A DNA stretch of 64,000 nt from Rhizobium sp. SL86 (lineage in GTDB: Bacteria > Pseudomonadota > Alphaproteobacteria > Rhizobiales > Rhizobiaceae): the NCBI RefSeq assembly GCF_026672545.1, contig NZ_JAPPRJ010000001.1, positions 992,001 through 1,056,000 of the forward strand, read 5' to 3'. Positions 26,989 to 36,491 of this stretch are shown in pieces. The position numbers were made by a program, and so were the translations under genes. The notes beneath the pieces are model-generated. The model was given only the letters and a program-made list of their open reading frames with translations. It was not told the origin of the DNA and made no database searches. The first letter of the stretch is position 1. Each line of letters opens with the position of its first letter.

Positions 26989-27876
26989 ATGTCCCCTTCC
27001 GAAAGCGAAATGCAGGCCCGGCTTCTAGCGCAGGCCCTGCCGTTCATGCAGCGTTATGAAAACAAGACCATCGTCGTGAAGTATGGCGGCCATGCCATGG
27101 GTGACAGCGCGCTCGGCCGCGCCTTTGCCGAGGATATCGCGCTCCTGAAACAGTCCGGCGTCAACCCGATCGTCGTTCACGGTGGCGGCCCGCAGATCGG
27201 CGCCATGCTGACGAAGATGGGCATCGAATCGAAATTCGAAGGCGGCCTGCGCGTCACCGACCAGAAGACGGTCGAGATCGTCGAGATGGTTCTGGCCGGC
27301 TCGATCAACAAGGAGATCGTCGCGCTGATCAACCAGACCGGCGAATGGGCGATCGGGCTCTGCGGCAAGGACGGCAACATGGTGTTTGCCGAAAAGGCCA
27401 AGAAGACCGTTGTCGATCCCGACAGCAATATCGAGCGCGTGCTCGATCTCGGTTTTGTCGGCGAAGTGGTGGAAGTCGACCGCACGCTGCTCGACCTGCT
27501 GGCCAAGTCGGAGATGATCCCGGTCATCGCGCCGGTGGCGCCCGGCCGTGACGGCGCGACCTACAACATCAATGCCGACACCTTTGCTGGCGCGATCGCC
27601 GGTGCACTGCGCGCCGACCGCCTGCTGTTCCTCACCGACGTTCCGGGTGTGCTCGACAAGGACAAGAACCTGATCAAGGAACTTTCGGTTGCCCAGGCGC
27701 AGGCGCTGATCAAGGACGGCACGATCTCCGGCGGCATGATCCCCAAGGTCGAGACCTGCATCGACGCGATCAAGGCGGGCGTTCAGGGCGTCGTCATCCT
27801 CAACGGCAAGACGTCGCATTCGGTGCTGCTCGAGATCTTCACCGAAGGTGGTGCGGGCACGCTGATCGTTCCCTGA
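26989..27876 (+). CDS. argB: Acetylglutamate kinase
   Basis: 295-residue amino-acid kinase that phosphorylates N-acetyl-L-glutamate in arginine synthesis. ATP/substrate glycine motifs KYGGHAMG and VHGGGPQIG, the N-acetylglutamate site ([22 protein letters not shown]), and the C-terminal [12 protein letters not shown] are intact. ATG 26989 follows AGAGG; an in-frame GTG six bases upstream is possible. The N-terminal helix [19 protein letters not shown] suggests the arginine-sensitive hexameric form. Confidence 0.97.
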   Translation: MSPSESEMQARLLAQALPFMQRYENKTIVVKYGGHAMGDSALGRAFAEDIALLKQSGVNPIVVHGGGPQIGAMLTKMGIESKFEGGLRVTDQKTVEIVEMVLAGSINKEIVALINQTGEWAIGLCGKDGNMVFAEKAKKTVVDPDSNIERVLDLGFVGEVVEVDRTLLDLLAKSEMIPVIAPVAPGRDGATYNINADTFAGAIAGALRADRLLFLTDVPGVLDKDKNLIKELSVAQAQALIKDGTISGGMIPKVETCIDAIKAGVQGVVILNGKTSHSVLLEIFTEGGAGTLIVP

Positions 27877-27895
27877 TCATCCTCTGACCATTCAG

Positions 27896-27917
27896 GGCGG
27901 CGGCTCAGCCCGCCGCC
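27896..27917. terminator. Hairpin between argB and the convergent hydroxylase gene
   Basis: GGCGGCGG-CTCAGC-CCGCCGCC, a perfect 8-bp GC stem overlapping the stop codon of the minus-strand gene and 20 bp after argB. Followed by TTCT only, so a moderate bidirectional terminator. Confidence 0.45.
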
Positions 27918-28723
27918 TTCTCGCCCGTCGCATCCGTTTCAACGGATTGCTTGGAGGGCCGCTTGAGGTTGAGCGCCGGTGCGCTGGCCTCGAACGCCTC
28001 GACTCGGGCGTCATAGACGGGTGAGATCGTGCCCATCACCCGGTCCCAGAACGAAAAATAGTTGGCGTAGTTGAAGCGGAACTCGGCGTGGTGCTGATCA
28101 TGATAGGTCGTGCACAACATAGGCGACGGGTAGCGCGAGGTCTTGGACGCAAAATATTCGAACCCCGCGTGGCCGAAGGTGCCGTTGATCTGGTCGAACA
28201 GCCGGTGCGCCAAAAGGATATACGGCGAGATCGGCACGACGAAGACGACCACCGCATAAAAGCCCTGCGACAAGGCAGTATCGACCAGCCCGATCGAATC
28301 ATTGCTCCAGGCCGTTGGTGCAACGCTTTTGTGGTGAAGTGCATGGTATTTGTAGAGCAGCTTGGTGTGCAGCGCGCGGTGCGCGAAGTAGAACCAGGCG
28401 TCAAACAGCACCATGGTCAGCAGGAACAGCGGCACCGCCGTCCACCAGGAGAAGGCCCAGGGCGTCAGCGCCCAGCCCTGGTACTGAGCGAACAGCCCGA
28501 TGGTGACCGACAGGCAGGTAATCAGGATGGAGGAGAGACTGTGCCGGATCTCCTCGCGCATGCGCTTTTCGCCGCGCCGGTTCTTCTGAATGCGCCGCTC
28601 GGGATTGCGGTCGTTCAGCCACGTGATGCCGAAGCCGAGCACGAAATAGATCGCGACCGTGACCGCATAGATCGCGGCAAGCATGATCAGAAAAACGGTC
28701 AACCCGTCGAAGAACGCATTCAT
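27905..28723 (-). CDS. Sterol desaturase/fatty acid hydroxylase family protein
   Basis: 272-residue membrane di-iron enzyme. Histidine clusters of the family are in order: HRALH, then HALHH (about residues 123-140), then HDQHH near residue 210. Four to five membrane helices flank them. Reactions in the family are O2-dependent hydroxylation or desaturation of lipids; the substrate here is unknown. ATG 28723 is chosen at the first hydrophobic helix (MNAFFDGLTVFLIMLAA); a GTG at 28774 is an in-frame alternative. The C-terminal 25 residues are polar and unlike the family core. Confidence 0.85.
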   Translation of the reverse strand: MNAFFDGLTVFLIMLAAIYAVTVAIYFVLGFGITWLNDRNPERRIQKNRRGEKRMREEIRHSLSSILITCLSVTIGLFAQYQGWALTPWAFSWWTAVPLFLLTMVLFDAWFYFAHRALHTKLLYKYHALHHKSVAPTAWSNDSIGLVDTALSQGFYAVVVFVVPISPYILLAHRLFDQINGTFGHAGFEYFASKTSRYPSPMLCTTYHDQHHAEFRFNYANYFSFWDRVMGTISPVYDARVEAFEASAPALNLKRPSKQSVETDATGEKAAG

Positions 28724-28837
28724 GGCTGGACCCAAGGCAAACGGCAGTGCTGATGCACCCGAAGTGAGCAGCACCCTAACACAGATTGCGTCGAAGTCGA
28801 TGTTTCGGCTTCCGGGCTTTCGGGCTCCTTTGCCCCG

Positions 28838-29743
28838 TCACGTCCAGCCCAGCAAAGCCAGGATGCCGGCGACGATCAGCAGGCATCCGGCCACCTCCAG
28901 GCGGTTGATTTTCTCTTTGAAGAGAACCACCGACGAGATGAAGGTGAAGACCAGCTCGATCTGGCCAAGCGCCCGCACATAAGCCACCTGCTGGAGGGTC
29001 ATGGCCGTGAACCAGCCGGCCGATCCGACAACACCGGCAAGGCCGACCAGCGACGAGGTTTTCCAGGAACGTACCACGCGGCCGATCTCGCTGCGGTCGG
29101 TTGCCAGCATCCAACCCAGCATGAACAGCGTCTGGAAACCCGTCACGCAGGCGAGCGTCACGGCGGCCTGCATCACCGCATTCGGGCCGCCGAGCGACAG
29201 CGAGGCACTGCGATAGGCGACCGCCGAAATACCGAACACGGCACCGGAGGCAATGCCGATCAGCGCCGTGCGGCTCATCATGGAGGAGATGAGGCTGCCA
29301 AGCGTCAGCGGCGAACGCGCCACCGAAATGCACATCACGCCTATCACGCCGACGATGATGGCGATCATTGCACCAAATGTCAGGTGCTCGCCGAGGATCA
29401 GGAGACCGAAGATCGCCGCCTGCACCGGTTCGGTCTTGGAATAGGCCGTACCAACGGCGAAATTGCGTAGCGTGAAGAGATGCACCAGCATGATGGTGGC
29501 ATAGATCTGCGCCAGGCCGCCGATCACCGCCCGGAGAACAAAGGACAGGTTCAGCGCCGGCAGCCGGTAGCCGCCGAACTGGTGAAGGGCAAAGACGTAG
29601 AGCAGCGCCACCGGAAACCCGTAACCGAAACGCACGAAGCTTGCGCCCCGTGTGCCGAGTTGTCCCTGCAGGTGTTTCTGCAGGGTCGAACGCAGGTTCT
29701 GCAAAAAGGCGGCGGCTATCGTGATCGGGATCCAGGCTTCCAT
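28838..29743 (-). CDS. DMT/EamA-family transporter
   Basis: 301-residue membrane protein with about ten helices and EamA-like repeats; the C-terminal repeat shows GQIELVFTFISSVVLFKEKINRLEVAG, the common end of this superfamily. N-terminus MEAWIPITIAAAFLQN with LRSTLQKHLQGQLGT following. ATG 29743 is selected at the first helix; the long upstream in-frame extension overlaps the divergent nucleotidase gene and has no membrane character. Substrate unknown. Confidence 0.85.
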   Translation of the reverse strand: MEAWIPITIAAAFLQNLRSTLQKHLQGQLGTRGASFVRFGYGFPVALLYVFALHQFGGYRLPALNLSFVLRAVIGGLAQIYATIMLVHLFTLRNFAVGTAYSKTEPVQAAIFGLLILGEHLTFGAMIAIIVGVIGVMCISVARSPLTLGSLISSMMSRTALIGIASGAVFGISAVAYRSASLSLGGPNAVMQAAVTLACVTGFQTLFMLGWMLATDRSEIGRVVRSWKTSSLVGLAGVVGSAGWFTAMTLQQVAYVRALGQIELVFTFISSVVLFKEKINRLEVAGCLLIVAGILALLGWT

Positions 29744-29843
29744 GGGACAGCCGCTAACACGGCCTTCCGGCGTCGCCAAGCCGGACGGAGGCCGGATCCG
29801 TTCGCCGCTTTTCTTTCCAGCCGTGAACGTGCATAAAGCGGCC

Positions 29844-30554
29844 ATGCCACAGCTGACCACGTCTCCCGATCCCGCCGCCTTTGCCCATGTCCGCGACTGG
29901 GTGTTCGATCTCGACAACACGCTTTATCCGCATCACGTCAATCTGTTCTCGCAGATCGACCGCAACATGACGGATTTCGTGGCGGAACTCCTGCAGATGG
30001 AGCGGGAGGAGGCACGCGCGCTGCAAAAGCGTTATTACCACGAACATGGCACGACGCTGAAAGGCCTGATGGTGCATCACGGCATCAGCCCGGATGCCTT
30101 CCTGGAAAAGGCGCATGCGATCGATTATTCGGCGCTTTTGCCGCATCCGGAACTCGGCGAGGCCATCAAGGCGCTGCCTGGCCGCAAGTTCATCTTCACC
30201 AACGGCACAGTGGCGCATGCTGAGGCCGCGGCACGCGCGCTCGGCATTCTCGACCATTTCGACGACATTTTCGACATCGTCGCAGCCGATTACGTGCCGA
30301 AGCCGGCGGGTGAAACCTACAACAAGTTTGCCCATCTCAATCGGATCGATGCCCGCCATGCGGCGATGTTTGAGGATCTGCCGCGCAATCTCGCCGTGCC
30401 GCGGGCGCTTGGCATGACGACGGTGCTGCTGGTGCCGCGCAACCTCGGCGATTTCGTCATCGAGCGGTGGGAACAGGCGGACGATGCCGATCCGAACGTC
30501 GATTACATGACCGACGACCTGACGGGTTTCCTGCAGCGCCTGACTTCGGACTGA
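29844..30554 (+). CDS. HAD-family pyrimidine 5'-nucleotidase
   Basis: 236-residue HAD hydrolase. Motif I FDLDNTLYPH (about residue 20) carries the nucleophile Asp, motif II FTNGT, motif III Lys in YVPKPAGETY, and motif IV FEDLPRN. The DLDNTLYP form is characteristic of the Sdt1/pyrimidine 5'-nucleotidase subgroup, which dephosphorylates UMP/CMP. ATG 29844 is chosen at MPQLTTSPDPAAFAHVRDW; upstream in-frame sequence overlaps the divergent transporter. Placement directly upstream of the EF-hand gene appears incidental. Confidence 0.88.
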   Translation: MPQLTTSPDPAAFAHVRDWVFDLDNTLYPHHVNLFSQIDRNMTDFVAELLQMEREEARALQKRYYHEHGTTLKGLMVHHGISPDAFLEKAHAIDYSALLPHPELGEAIKALPGRKFIFTNGTVAHAEAAARALGILDHFDDIFDIVAADYVPKPAGETYNKFAHLNRIDARHAAMFEDLPRNLAVPRALGMTTVLLVPRNLGDFVIERWEQADDADPNVDYMTDDLTGFLQRLTSD

Positions 30555-30659
30555 GACCACCTTACCAAAGTTTCATCCTGCCTTACCGATGTTTAAGTGG
30601 TGGGTGGCAAGCGGTGTGGCTAGGCTTCCAGTCATAGAGACAGCAAAGGAAGCAGCCTC

Positions 30660-31361
30660 ATGACAATCAACCGCTATGTACTGGCCGCACTCGGCGCAAC
30701 CTTCCTGGTTGGCGCAGCAGCACCCGCAAGCTTTGCCGCTCCCGGCCGTCCCGACCACGGCCCAGGCCGCGGACCGGAACGCGCCATGATGCAGGACATG
30801 ATGTTCGTCCGGCTGCTGAAGACGGCTGACGCCAACAAGGACGGCAAGATTTCCAAGGACGAGGTTGCCGCCTGGCAGGAAACCACCTTCGCCGCGATTG
30901 ATGCCAACAAGGATGGCATCCTGACGCCGGGCGAGATGCGCAACTACCGCGAAGCCCGCATGGATGAATGGCGCGAGAAACGTCAGGCTGAACGCGCCGA
31001 AGATGGCAGGGGTCCGAAGGGACCGGAGATGGCAGACGGTGACAACCCGCCGCCGCCCCCGGGTCCCGGTGCAGGCCCGGATGCCGGCCCTGGTGGTCGT
31101 CCCGGCCCCCGCGAGATGGCCGATGGCGATCGCGGTCCCGGCCGTCATCACGGCGACCGCCACGGCATGGGCATGGGTCCAGGAATGGGCCCGCGCGGTA
31201 TGATGCCGGGCATCGCTCTGGTGCGCATGGTCGACACGGATGAAAACGGCCAGATCAGCAAGGCGGAAGCCACGGCTGCCGTCGACAAGATGTTCACCCG
31301 GATGGATCGCAACAAGGACGGTTTCATCACCGTGGATGACCTCCCGGACGCGCCGTTCTGA
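30660..31361 (+). CDS. Secreted EF-hand calcium-binding protein
   Basis: 233 residues. Signal peptide (MTINRYVLAALGATFLVGAA ... SFAAPG). Four EF-hand loops in two pairs: DANKDGKISKDE and DANKDGILTPGE, then DTDENGQISKAE and DRNKDGFITVDD, each with the 1-3-5-12 acidic positions filled. The pairs are separated by a Pro/Gly/Met-rich linker of about 90 residues (PPPPPGPGAGPDAGPGG, then GMGMGPGMGPRGMM). Probably a periplasmic calcium buffer or sensor; function unassigned. GGAAGCAG precedes ATG 30660. Confidence 0.85.
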   Translation: MTINRYVLAALGATFLVGAAAPASFAAPGRPDHGPGRGPERAMMQDMMFVRLLKTADANKDGKISKDEVAAWQETTFAAIDANKDGILTPGEMRNYREARMDEWREKRQAERAEDGRGPKGPEMADGDNPPPPPGPGAGPDAGPGGRPGPREMADGDRGPGRHHGDRHGMGMGPGMGPRGMMPGIALVRMVDTDENGQISKAEATAAVDKMFTRMDRNKDGFITVDDLPDAPF

Positions 31362-31389
31362 TCAGCCAGTCAACTGTCTGAGCCGCAAG

Positions 31390-31424
31390 AGCCCGTTCCT
31401 GACGCCTCAGGAGCGGGCTTTTTT
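31390..31424. terminator. Bidirectional terminator between EF-hand gene and LOG gene
   Basis: GCCCGTTCCTGA-cgcc-TCAGGAGCGGGC followed by TTTTTT on the plus strand. The hairpin spans the stop codon of the convergent LOG-family gene. Confidence 0.85.
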
Positions 31425-32282
31425 GATGTCGTAGAAGTCCGCCAGAACCTGCCAGGCTTCGTCTGCCGTCTCGACGAAGTTGATGAGATCCATGTCTTCC
31501 GGCGCGATCGTGCCGAAATCGGCCAGCGCCTCGAAATTGACGATCGTGCGCCAGAACTTCTCGGCGAACAAAATAAGCGGAATGCGCTCCATGCGCCGGG
31601 TCTGGATCAGTGTCAGCGCCTCAAAGAGTTCGTCCAGCGTGCCGAAACCGCCCGGAAACACGACGACGGCCCGTGCCCGCATGAGGAAATGCATCTTGCG
31701 GATGGCGAAATAGTGGAAGTTGAAGCTGAGCGCCGGCGTGACATAACGGTTCGGTGCCTGTTCATGCGGCAGCAGGATATTGAGGCCGATGGTTGGCGCT
31801 CCGGCTTCCGCCGCGCCGCGATTGCCGGCCTCCATTACACCCGGCCCGCCGCCGGTCACGACGACGAATTCCTGATGGTCGAGGGTTGCCGAATGGTCGG
31901 CACAATGCGCCGCGAACCTGCGGGCTTCCTCGTAATAGACCGAGGCTTCCTTCAGATTGCGGCTCTGCACCTCGTTGCGGGCTGCCCAGGGTTCCGTGCC
32001 GGGTTCGGGAATGCGGGCGCCGCCAAACAGGACCACCGTCGATTTGATGCCCATCTCGGTCAGCATCATTTCCGGCTTCAGCAGTTCCAGCTGCAGGCGC
32101 ACGGGACGCAACTCGTCCCGGCAGAGGAAATCTTCATCCGTATAGGCCAGGCGATAGGAGGGCGATTCCGACTGCGGGGTCCTGGGGATCGCGCGTGCCC
32201 GCAGCTTATCGACGGAGCTGTCTTTCAGCGGATCGAAGACCCCGCCCTTGCGCCGCATCTTCTCCTCTTTGCCTGCTGCCAT
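31407..32282 (-). CDS. LOG-family Rossmann-fold protein (TIGR00730-like)
   Basis: 291 residues. The nucleotide-binding motifs of the lonely-guy/lysine-decarboxylase-like family are present: VVTGGGPGVMEAGNRGA (about residue 140) and VVFPGGFGTLDELFEAL (about residue 205). Members hydrolyse nucleoside 5'-monophosphates or cytokinin ribotides; the N-terminal 60-residue extension marks the longer bacterial subgroup, whose substrate is not settled. ATG 32282 is preceded by AAGGAAA. Divergent from dapD. Confidence 0.87.
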   Translation of the reverse strand: MAAGKEEKMRRKGGVFDPLKDSSVDKLRARAIPRTPQSESPSYRLAYTDEDFLCRDELRPVRLQLELLKPEMMLTEMGIKSTVVLFGGARIPEPGTEPWAARNEVQSRNLKEASVYYEEARRFAAHCADHSATLDHQEFVVVTGGGPGVMEAGNRGAAEAGAPTIGLNILLPHEQAPNRYVTPALSFNFHYFAIRKMHFLMRARAVVVFPGGFGTLDELFEALTLIQTRRMERIPLILFAEKFWRTIVNFEALADFGTIAPEDMDLINFVETADEAWQVLADFYDIKKARS

Positions 32283-32427
32283 GGCTATTTCCTTCGAGGC
32301 TCGAATCGCTTGCGCGCCAAAGCACATTGACGCCTGAGTGGCGGTCGCTTAGAGCAATTGGCACGATTTTGCCAGCCGGCAGAGAGCTTCCCCTCATCAC
32401 GATCCATGTGACAGCCAAGGAATTCCC

Positions 32428-33297
32428 ATGACCAGCCCCGTGAGCAAGGATTTCTCCTCCCTCGAAGCGACGATCGAACAGGCGTTCGACAATCGCGACA
32501 GCGTCAACATCGGCACCAAGGGCGAGATCCGCGATGCCGTCGAGGAAGCGCTGAACCTTCTGGATGCCGGTACGCTGCGGGTTGCATCGCGTGGGTCAGA
32601 CGGCCAGTGGACCGTTCACCAGTGGCTGAAGAAGGCGGTTCTCTTGTCCTTCCGCCTCAACGACATGGAGGTCGTCAAGGGCGGTCCGGGCGCGTCCACC
32701 TGGTGGGACAAGGTACCCTCCAAGTTCGAAGGCTGGGGCGAGAGTGAGTTCCGCGCCGCAGGCTTCCGCGCTGTTCCGAACGCTGTCGTGCGCCGCTCGG
32801 CCTATGTCTCCAAGGGCGTCGTGCTGATGCCGTCCTTCGTCAACCTCGGCGCCTATGTCGGCGAAAACACCATGGTCGACACCTGGGCGACCGTCGGCTC
32901 CTGCGCCCAGATCGGCGCCAATGTTCACCTCTCCGGCGGCGTCGGCATCGGCGGCGTGCTGGAGCCGCTGCAGGCCGGCCCGACGATCATCGAGGACAAC
33001 TGCTTCATCGGCGCTCGTTCGGAAGTCGTCGAAGGCTGCATCATCCGCGAAGGTTCGGTGCTCGGCATGGGTGTCTATATCGGCAAGTCGACCAAGATCG
33101 TCGATCGCGCCACCGGCGAAGTCATGTATGGCGAGGTACCGCCCTATTCCGTCGTGGTGGCCGGCTCCATGCCGTCGGGCAATGCCACCATGGGCAACGG
33201 CCTGCCGGCACCGCACCTCTATTGCGCCGTCATCGTCAAGCGCGTCGATGAAAAGACCCGCTCCAAGACCGGCATCAACGAGCTGCTGCGCGACTGA
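32428..33297 (+). CDS. dapD: Tetrahydrodipicolinate N-succinyltransferase
   Basis: 289-residue left-handed beta-helix acyltransferase that succinylates tetrahydrodipicolinate in the lysine/meso-DAP pathway. Typical motifs: substrate Arg/Trp in [12 protein letters not shown], then hexapeptide repeats from [21 protein letters not shown] through [15 protein letters not shown] and [18 protein letters not shown]-terminal [14 protein letters not shown] is family-standard. Preceded by AAGGAATTCCC. dapE follows 14 bp after the stop, an operon. Confidence 0.97.
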   Translation: MTSPVSKDFSSLEATIEQAFDNRDSVNIGTKGEIRDAVEEALNLLDAGTLRVASRGSDGQWTVHQWLKKAVLLSFRLNDMEVVKGGPGASTWWDKVPSKFEGWGESEFRAAGFRAVPNAVVRRSAYVSKGVVLMPSFVNLGAYVGENTMVDTWATVGSCAQIGANVHLSGGVGIGGVLEPLQAGPTIIEDNCFIGARSEVVEGCIIREGSVLGMGVYIGKSTKIVDRATGEVMYGEVPPYSVVVAGSMPSGNATMGNGLPAPHLYCAVIVKRVDEKTRSKTGINELLRD

Positions 33298-33311
33298 TCA
33301 GAGGCCCCTAC

Positions 33312-34505
33312 ATGTCCGCCACCGATCCGGTCGAGAACCTCGGCGCCCTCATCCGCTGCCCCTCCGTGACGCCTGCAGAAGGCGGCGCGCTCTCGGTTCT
33401 TCAGGCCATGCTCACGCCGCTCGGATTTGCCGTCGAGCGGGTGACGGCGCAGGAAAACGGCACGCCGGACATCGAAAACCTCTATGCACGACTGGGTTCT
33501 GAGGGACCGCATCTGATGTTTGCCGGCCACACGGACGTGGTGCCGGTGGGCGACGAGGCGGCCTGGAGCCATCCGCCGTTCGCGGCCGAGATTGCGAATG
33601 GCGAGATGTTCGGCCGCGGCGCCGTCGACATGAAGGGTGGCATTGCCTGCTTCGTCGCGGCGGTGGCCCGCCACGTCGAAAAACATGGGGCGCCGAAAGG
33701 CTCCATTTCCTTCCTCATCACCGGCGACGAGGAAGGCCCGGCGATCAACGGCACGGTCAAGCTTCTCGAATGGGCTGCGGCCAAGGGCGAGCGCTGGGAT
33801 GCCTCGCTGGTGGGCGAACCGACCAATCCCGCGCAGCTGGGTGACATGATCAAGATCGGCCGGCGCGGCTCGATCTCCGGTTTCGTCACTATCCAAGGCG
33901 TGCAAGGCCATGTGGCCTATCCGCATCTCGCCGACAATCCGCTGCGGGCCGCCACTGCCATGGCGCAGGCACTGATGTTTCCGCCGCTCGATGCCGGCAC
34001 CGAGAATTTCCCGCCGACCAATCTCGAAGTCACCAATATCGATACGGGCAACACGGCGACGAATGTCATTCCCGCCAAGACGCGGCTTGATTTCAACGTC
34101 CGTTTTAATGATCTCTGGAACGTCGAAAGCCTTCAGGCCGAACTTCTGCGCCGGCTGGACACCGCGGCTGCCGATGCGGACCTCAGGCCCGGCCGCGATC
34201 CGATCCGCTACGAAATCAGATGGTCGGAGCGCCCGAGCCATGTGTTCCTGACCCGCAACGAGGCGCTGATCTCATCGCTCTCCGGCGCGGTGGAAGCCGT
34301 GACCGGCCGTGTGCCGTCGCTGTCCACCACCGGTGGAACATCGGACGCACGTTTCATCAAGGATTATTGCCCCGTCGTGGAATTCGGCCTTGTGGGCCAG
34401 ACCATGCACATGGTGGACGAGCGGGTGGTGCTCTCCGACCTCGAGATCCTGACACGGATCTACGAGACCTTCCTGGAGCGCTGGTTCTCCCATGCAGCTG
34501 CCTAG
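33312..34505 (+). CDS. dapE: Succinyl-diaminopimelate desuccinylase
   Basis: 397-residue M20 di-zinc peptidase that removes succinate from N-succinyl-LL-DAP. Zinc ligands visible in [12 protein letters not shown] (His, Asp), [20 protein letters not shown] (catalytic Glu) and the C-terminal GQTMHMVDE. Dimerisation domain in the middle ([15 protein letters not shown]). Directly downstream of dapD; the last 14 bp overlap the start of the next membrane-protein gene in another frame. Confidence 0.96.
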   Translation: MSATDPVENLGALIRCPSVTPAEGGALSVLQAMLTPLGFAVERVTAQENGTPDIENLYARLGSEGPHLMFAGHTDVVPVGDEAAWSHPPFAAEIANGEMFGRGAVDMKGGIACFVAAVARHVEKHGAPKGSISFLITGDEEGPAINGTVKLLEWAAAKGERWDASLVGEPTNPAQLGDMIKIGRRGSISGFVTIQGVQGHVAYPHLADNPLRAATAMAQALMFPPLDAGTENFPPTNLEVTNIDTGNTATNVIPAKTRLDFNVRFNDLWNVESLQAELLRRLDTAAADADLRPGRDPIRYEIRWSERPSHVFLTRNEALISSLSGAVEAVTGRVPSLSTTGGTSDARFIKDYCPVVEFGLVGQTMHMVDERVVLSDLEILTRIYETFLERWFSHAAA

Positions 34506-35109
34506 CGAGCTTCTTCATCCTCTGGCGGGTCTCAGGCTTCTCGCCAGGGGGGATGCGCGCGGTCTCTCCAGTTTCGACATTTCCGATGACGGCGTGATCC
34601 GCTCCTTCCGGGCGGCGCTGTTCTGCCTGCCGGCTTTCCTGGTCTACGCCATCCTGCGGCGGATCGAATTCCTGCAGATTCTGCCCGATCTCGGTCGCCC
34701 GCACCTGGTCTTCATCTTCCAGGTCCTGGTGATCGAGGCGAGCACCTGGTGTTTCACCATCATCTTCCTGACCCTGGCCGGCTTCGTGCTCGGCCTTCGG
34801 CCGCTGATCCGTCCCCTGATCGTGATGCTGAACTGGGCTTCCGTGCCCTTTGTCTATGCGGTCGGCGTTGTCCTTTATCCGGTTCTGATGCTGCTTGACG
34901 ATCGCTCGACGCTGCAGTGGATGGCTGCGACACTGCTGCTGCTCGCAGTCTTCATCGGGGCGCTGGTGCTCACCTGGCGGATATTGCATACCGTGATCGG
35001 CGGTCCCAAATGGAGGCGGACGACGTTCCTGCTCCTGACGGTGGTGCCGCCGCTTTGGATGATCCGTACTCTCGAACACGCCATGGGGCTGACCGTCGCC
35101 CATGGCTGA
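34492..35109 (+). CDS. Conserved membrane protein, first of a tandem pair
   Basis: 205 residues, four to five hydrophobic helices, no recognised domain. N-terminus reads [32 protein letters not shown]; helices at about residues 42-55, 75-100, 120-150 and 155-175. The next gene is a clear paralogue (same L-[KR]-G-[DN]-x-[AG]-[GR]-x-x-x-[FL]-D-I-S-D and [11 protein letters not shown] / [11 protein letters not shown] patterns). Starts inside the dapE 3' end (14-bp overlap), so it is probably translated from the dapDE transcript. Membrane function unknown. Confidence 0.8.
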   Translation: MQLPSELLHPLAGLRLLARGDARGLSSFDISDDGVIRSFRAALFCLPAFLVYAILRRIEFLQILPDLGRPHLVFIFQVLVIEASTWCFTIIFLTLAGFVLGLRPLIRPLIVMLNWASVPFVYAVGVVLYPVLMLLDDRSTLQWMAATLLLLAVFIGALVLTWRILHTVIGGPKWRRTTFLLLTVVPPLWMIRTLEHAMGLTVAHG

Positions 35110-35138
35110 AATCGCTGTCCCGCCCGGAGGCCTGCTGC

Positions 35139-35735
35139 TTGCCTGCCCTTTCTGAAGTGAAGCTTTACCTCTTTGGCCTCTGGTTGCTGGTGAAGGGCAA
35201 CCGCGCCGGGTTCCAGTATCTCGACATCAGCGACCGCGGCATGATGCGCTCCTTCTGGGCCATCGTCTGGTGCCTGCCGGCGATCGGCCTGTCCTGGATC
35301 TGGTGGCGGCTTGCCTTCATTGACGGCCTGCCGCCCGGCCAGAGCCTGGGTGGGCTGTTTTTCCTGCGCATGGCGATGCTGGAGGCGGCAAACTGGCTGA
35401 TCCCGATCGTACTTGCCGGTGTGCTGGCGGGGCTGCTCGGCATCGGCAAACATTATCCGGCCGTCGTGCTCACCACGAACTGGCTGTCGGTGCCGTTTGC
35501 CTATGTCTACAGCGTTCTGAGCCTGCTTTTGATCCTCGTGCCAGGTCTTACCGGTCTGATCGCGCTTGTCTGGCTTGCGGCGATCATCGGGCTGGTCGTC
35601 GCCCTCAGCCGCATTCTCAGAATGTTCCTCGGCGATCAGAAACTGATGATCGCGACCATGACGATGGTTCTGATCGTCCCGTCACTCATCCTCTCCGACG
35701 TGCTGGAGCAGTTTCTCGGCGTCTATCCCGGCTGA
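35139..35735 (+). CDS. Conserved membrane protein, second of a tandem pair (TTG start)
   Basis: 198 residues, paralogous to the preceding gene: [39 protein letters not shown] aligns with its N-terminus, and ILRRIEFL / WWRLAFID and later helices correspond. TTG 35139 is chosen since GGAGG lies 8 bp upstream and it places the N-termini of the two paralogues in register; no ATG lies near. Four to five TM helices. Its 3' end overlaps the convergent truA by 54 bp. No domain recognised; linked to dapDE only by position. Confidence 0.75.
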   Translation: MPALSEVKLYLFGLWLLVKGNRAGFQYLDISDRGMMRSFWAIVWCLPAIGLSWIWWRLAFIDGLPPGQSLGGLFFLRMAMLEAANWLIPIVLAGVLAGLLGIGKHYPAVVLTTNWLSVPFAYVYSVLSLLLILVPGLTGLIALVWLAAIIGLVVALSRILRMFLGDQKLMIATMTMVLIVPSLILSDVLEQFLGVYPG

Positions 35736-36491
35736 TCCGGCATCTTCCGGATAATCGACCTGCATGAAATAGAGGCCCTCCGGCGGCGCCACGGGGCCGC
35801 AGGCAGCGCGATCCTTTGCGTCGAGCGCCGCGCGCACATCCGCGGGCGTCATCTTGCCTTCGCCCGCGAGCTTCAGCGTGCCGGCAAAGGAACGGATCTG
35901 GTTGTGGAGAAAACTCTGCGCCGAGGCACGGATCTCGATCAGGTCGCCCTCTCGCGTCACATCCAGCCGGTCGAGCGTGCGCATGGGGCTGTTTGCCTGG
36001 CAATGTGCAGAGCGGAAGGTGGTGAAGTCATGATGGCCGATCAGCGTCTGGGCGGCCGCATGCATGGCCTCGTGGTCGAGCGGCTTTGAGACCCACCAGG
36101 CCCGTTTTGCCTCGATGGCGAGCGGCGAAAAACGCGAGATGATGCGGTAGAGATAATGACGCCGCAGCGCCGAAAAACGCGCATCGAACCCGTCGCCGAC
36201 GGCCTCGACAGAGAGGATCGACACGCTCTCTCCCGCCATTGCGAGATGCGCGTTCAGCGCGTTGCGCAGCTTGTAGGGCACCCAGGCTCGTGTCAGATCG
36301 GCATGAACGACCTGACCGCGCGCATGCACGCCGGAATCCGTGCGGCCTGCCGCGCGAATGGACACGGTTTCGGTCGTCAGGGACAGGATGGCGTTTTCGA
36401 TGGCCGACTGGACGGAATGACCATTCTCCTGCCGCTGCCAGCCGACATAAGGCGTGCCGTCATATTCGACGGTCATCTTGAAGCGCGGCAT
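35682..36491 (-). CDS. truA: tRNA pseudouridine(38-40) synthase
   Basis: 269-residue TruA enzyme making pseudouridine in the anticodon arm of tRNAs. Catalytic Asp in [14 protein letters not shown] (about residue 52). N-terminal [16 protein letters not shown] and C-terminal [19 protein letters not shown] are family-standard; the last 20 residues are an extension beyond typical length. The start codon abuts the fmt stop (1-bp overlap). Minus-strand operon def ... fmt-truA. Confidence 0.96.
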   Translation of the reverse strand: MPRFKMTVEYDGTPYVGWQRQENGHSVQSAIENAILSLTTETVSIRAAGRTDSGVHARGQVVHADLTRAWVPYKLRNALNAHLAMAGESVSILSVEAVGDGFDARFSALRRHYLYRIISRFSPLAIEAKRAWWVSKPLDHEAMHAAAQTLIGHHDFTTFRSAHCQANSPMRTLDRLDVTREGDLIEIRASAQSFLHNQIRSFAGTLKLAGEGKMTPADVRAALDAKDRAACGPVAPPEGLYFMQVDYPEDAGSAGIDAEKLLQHVGEDE

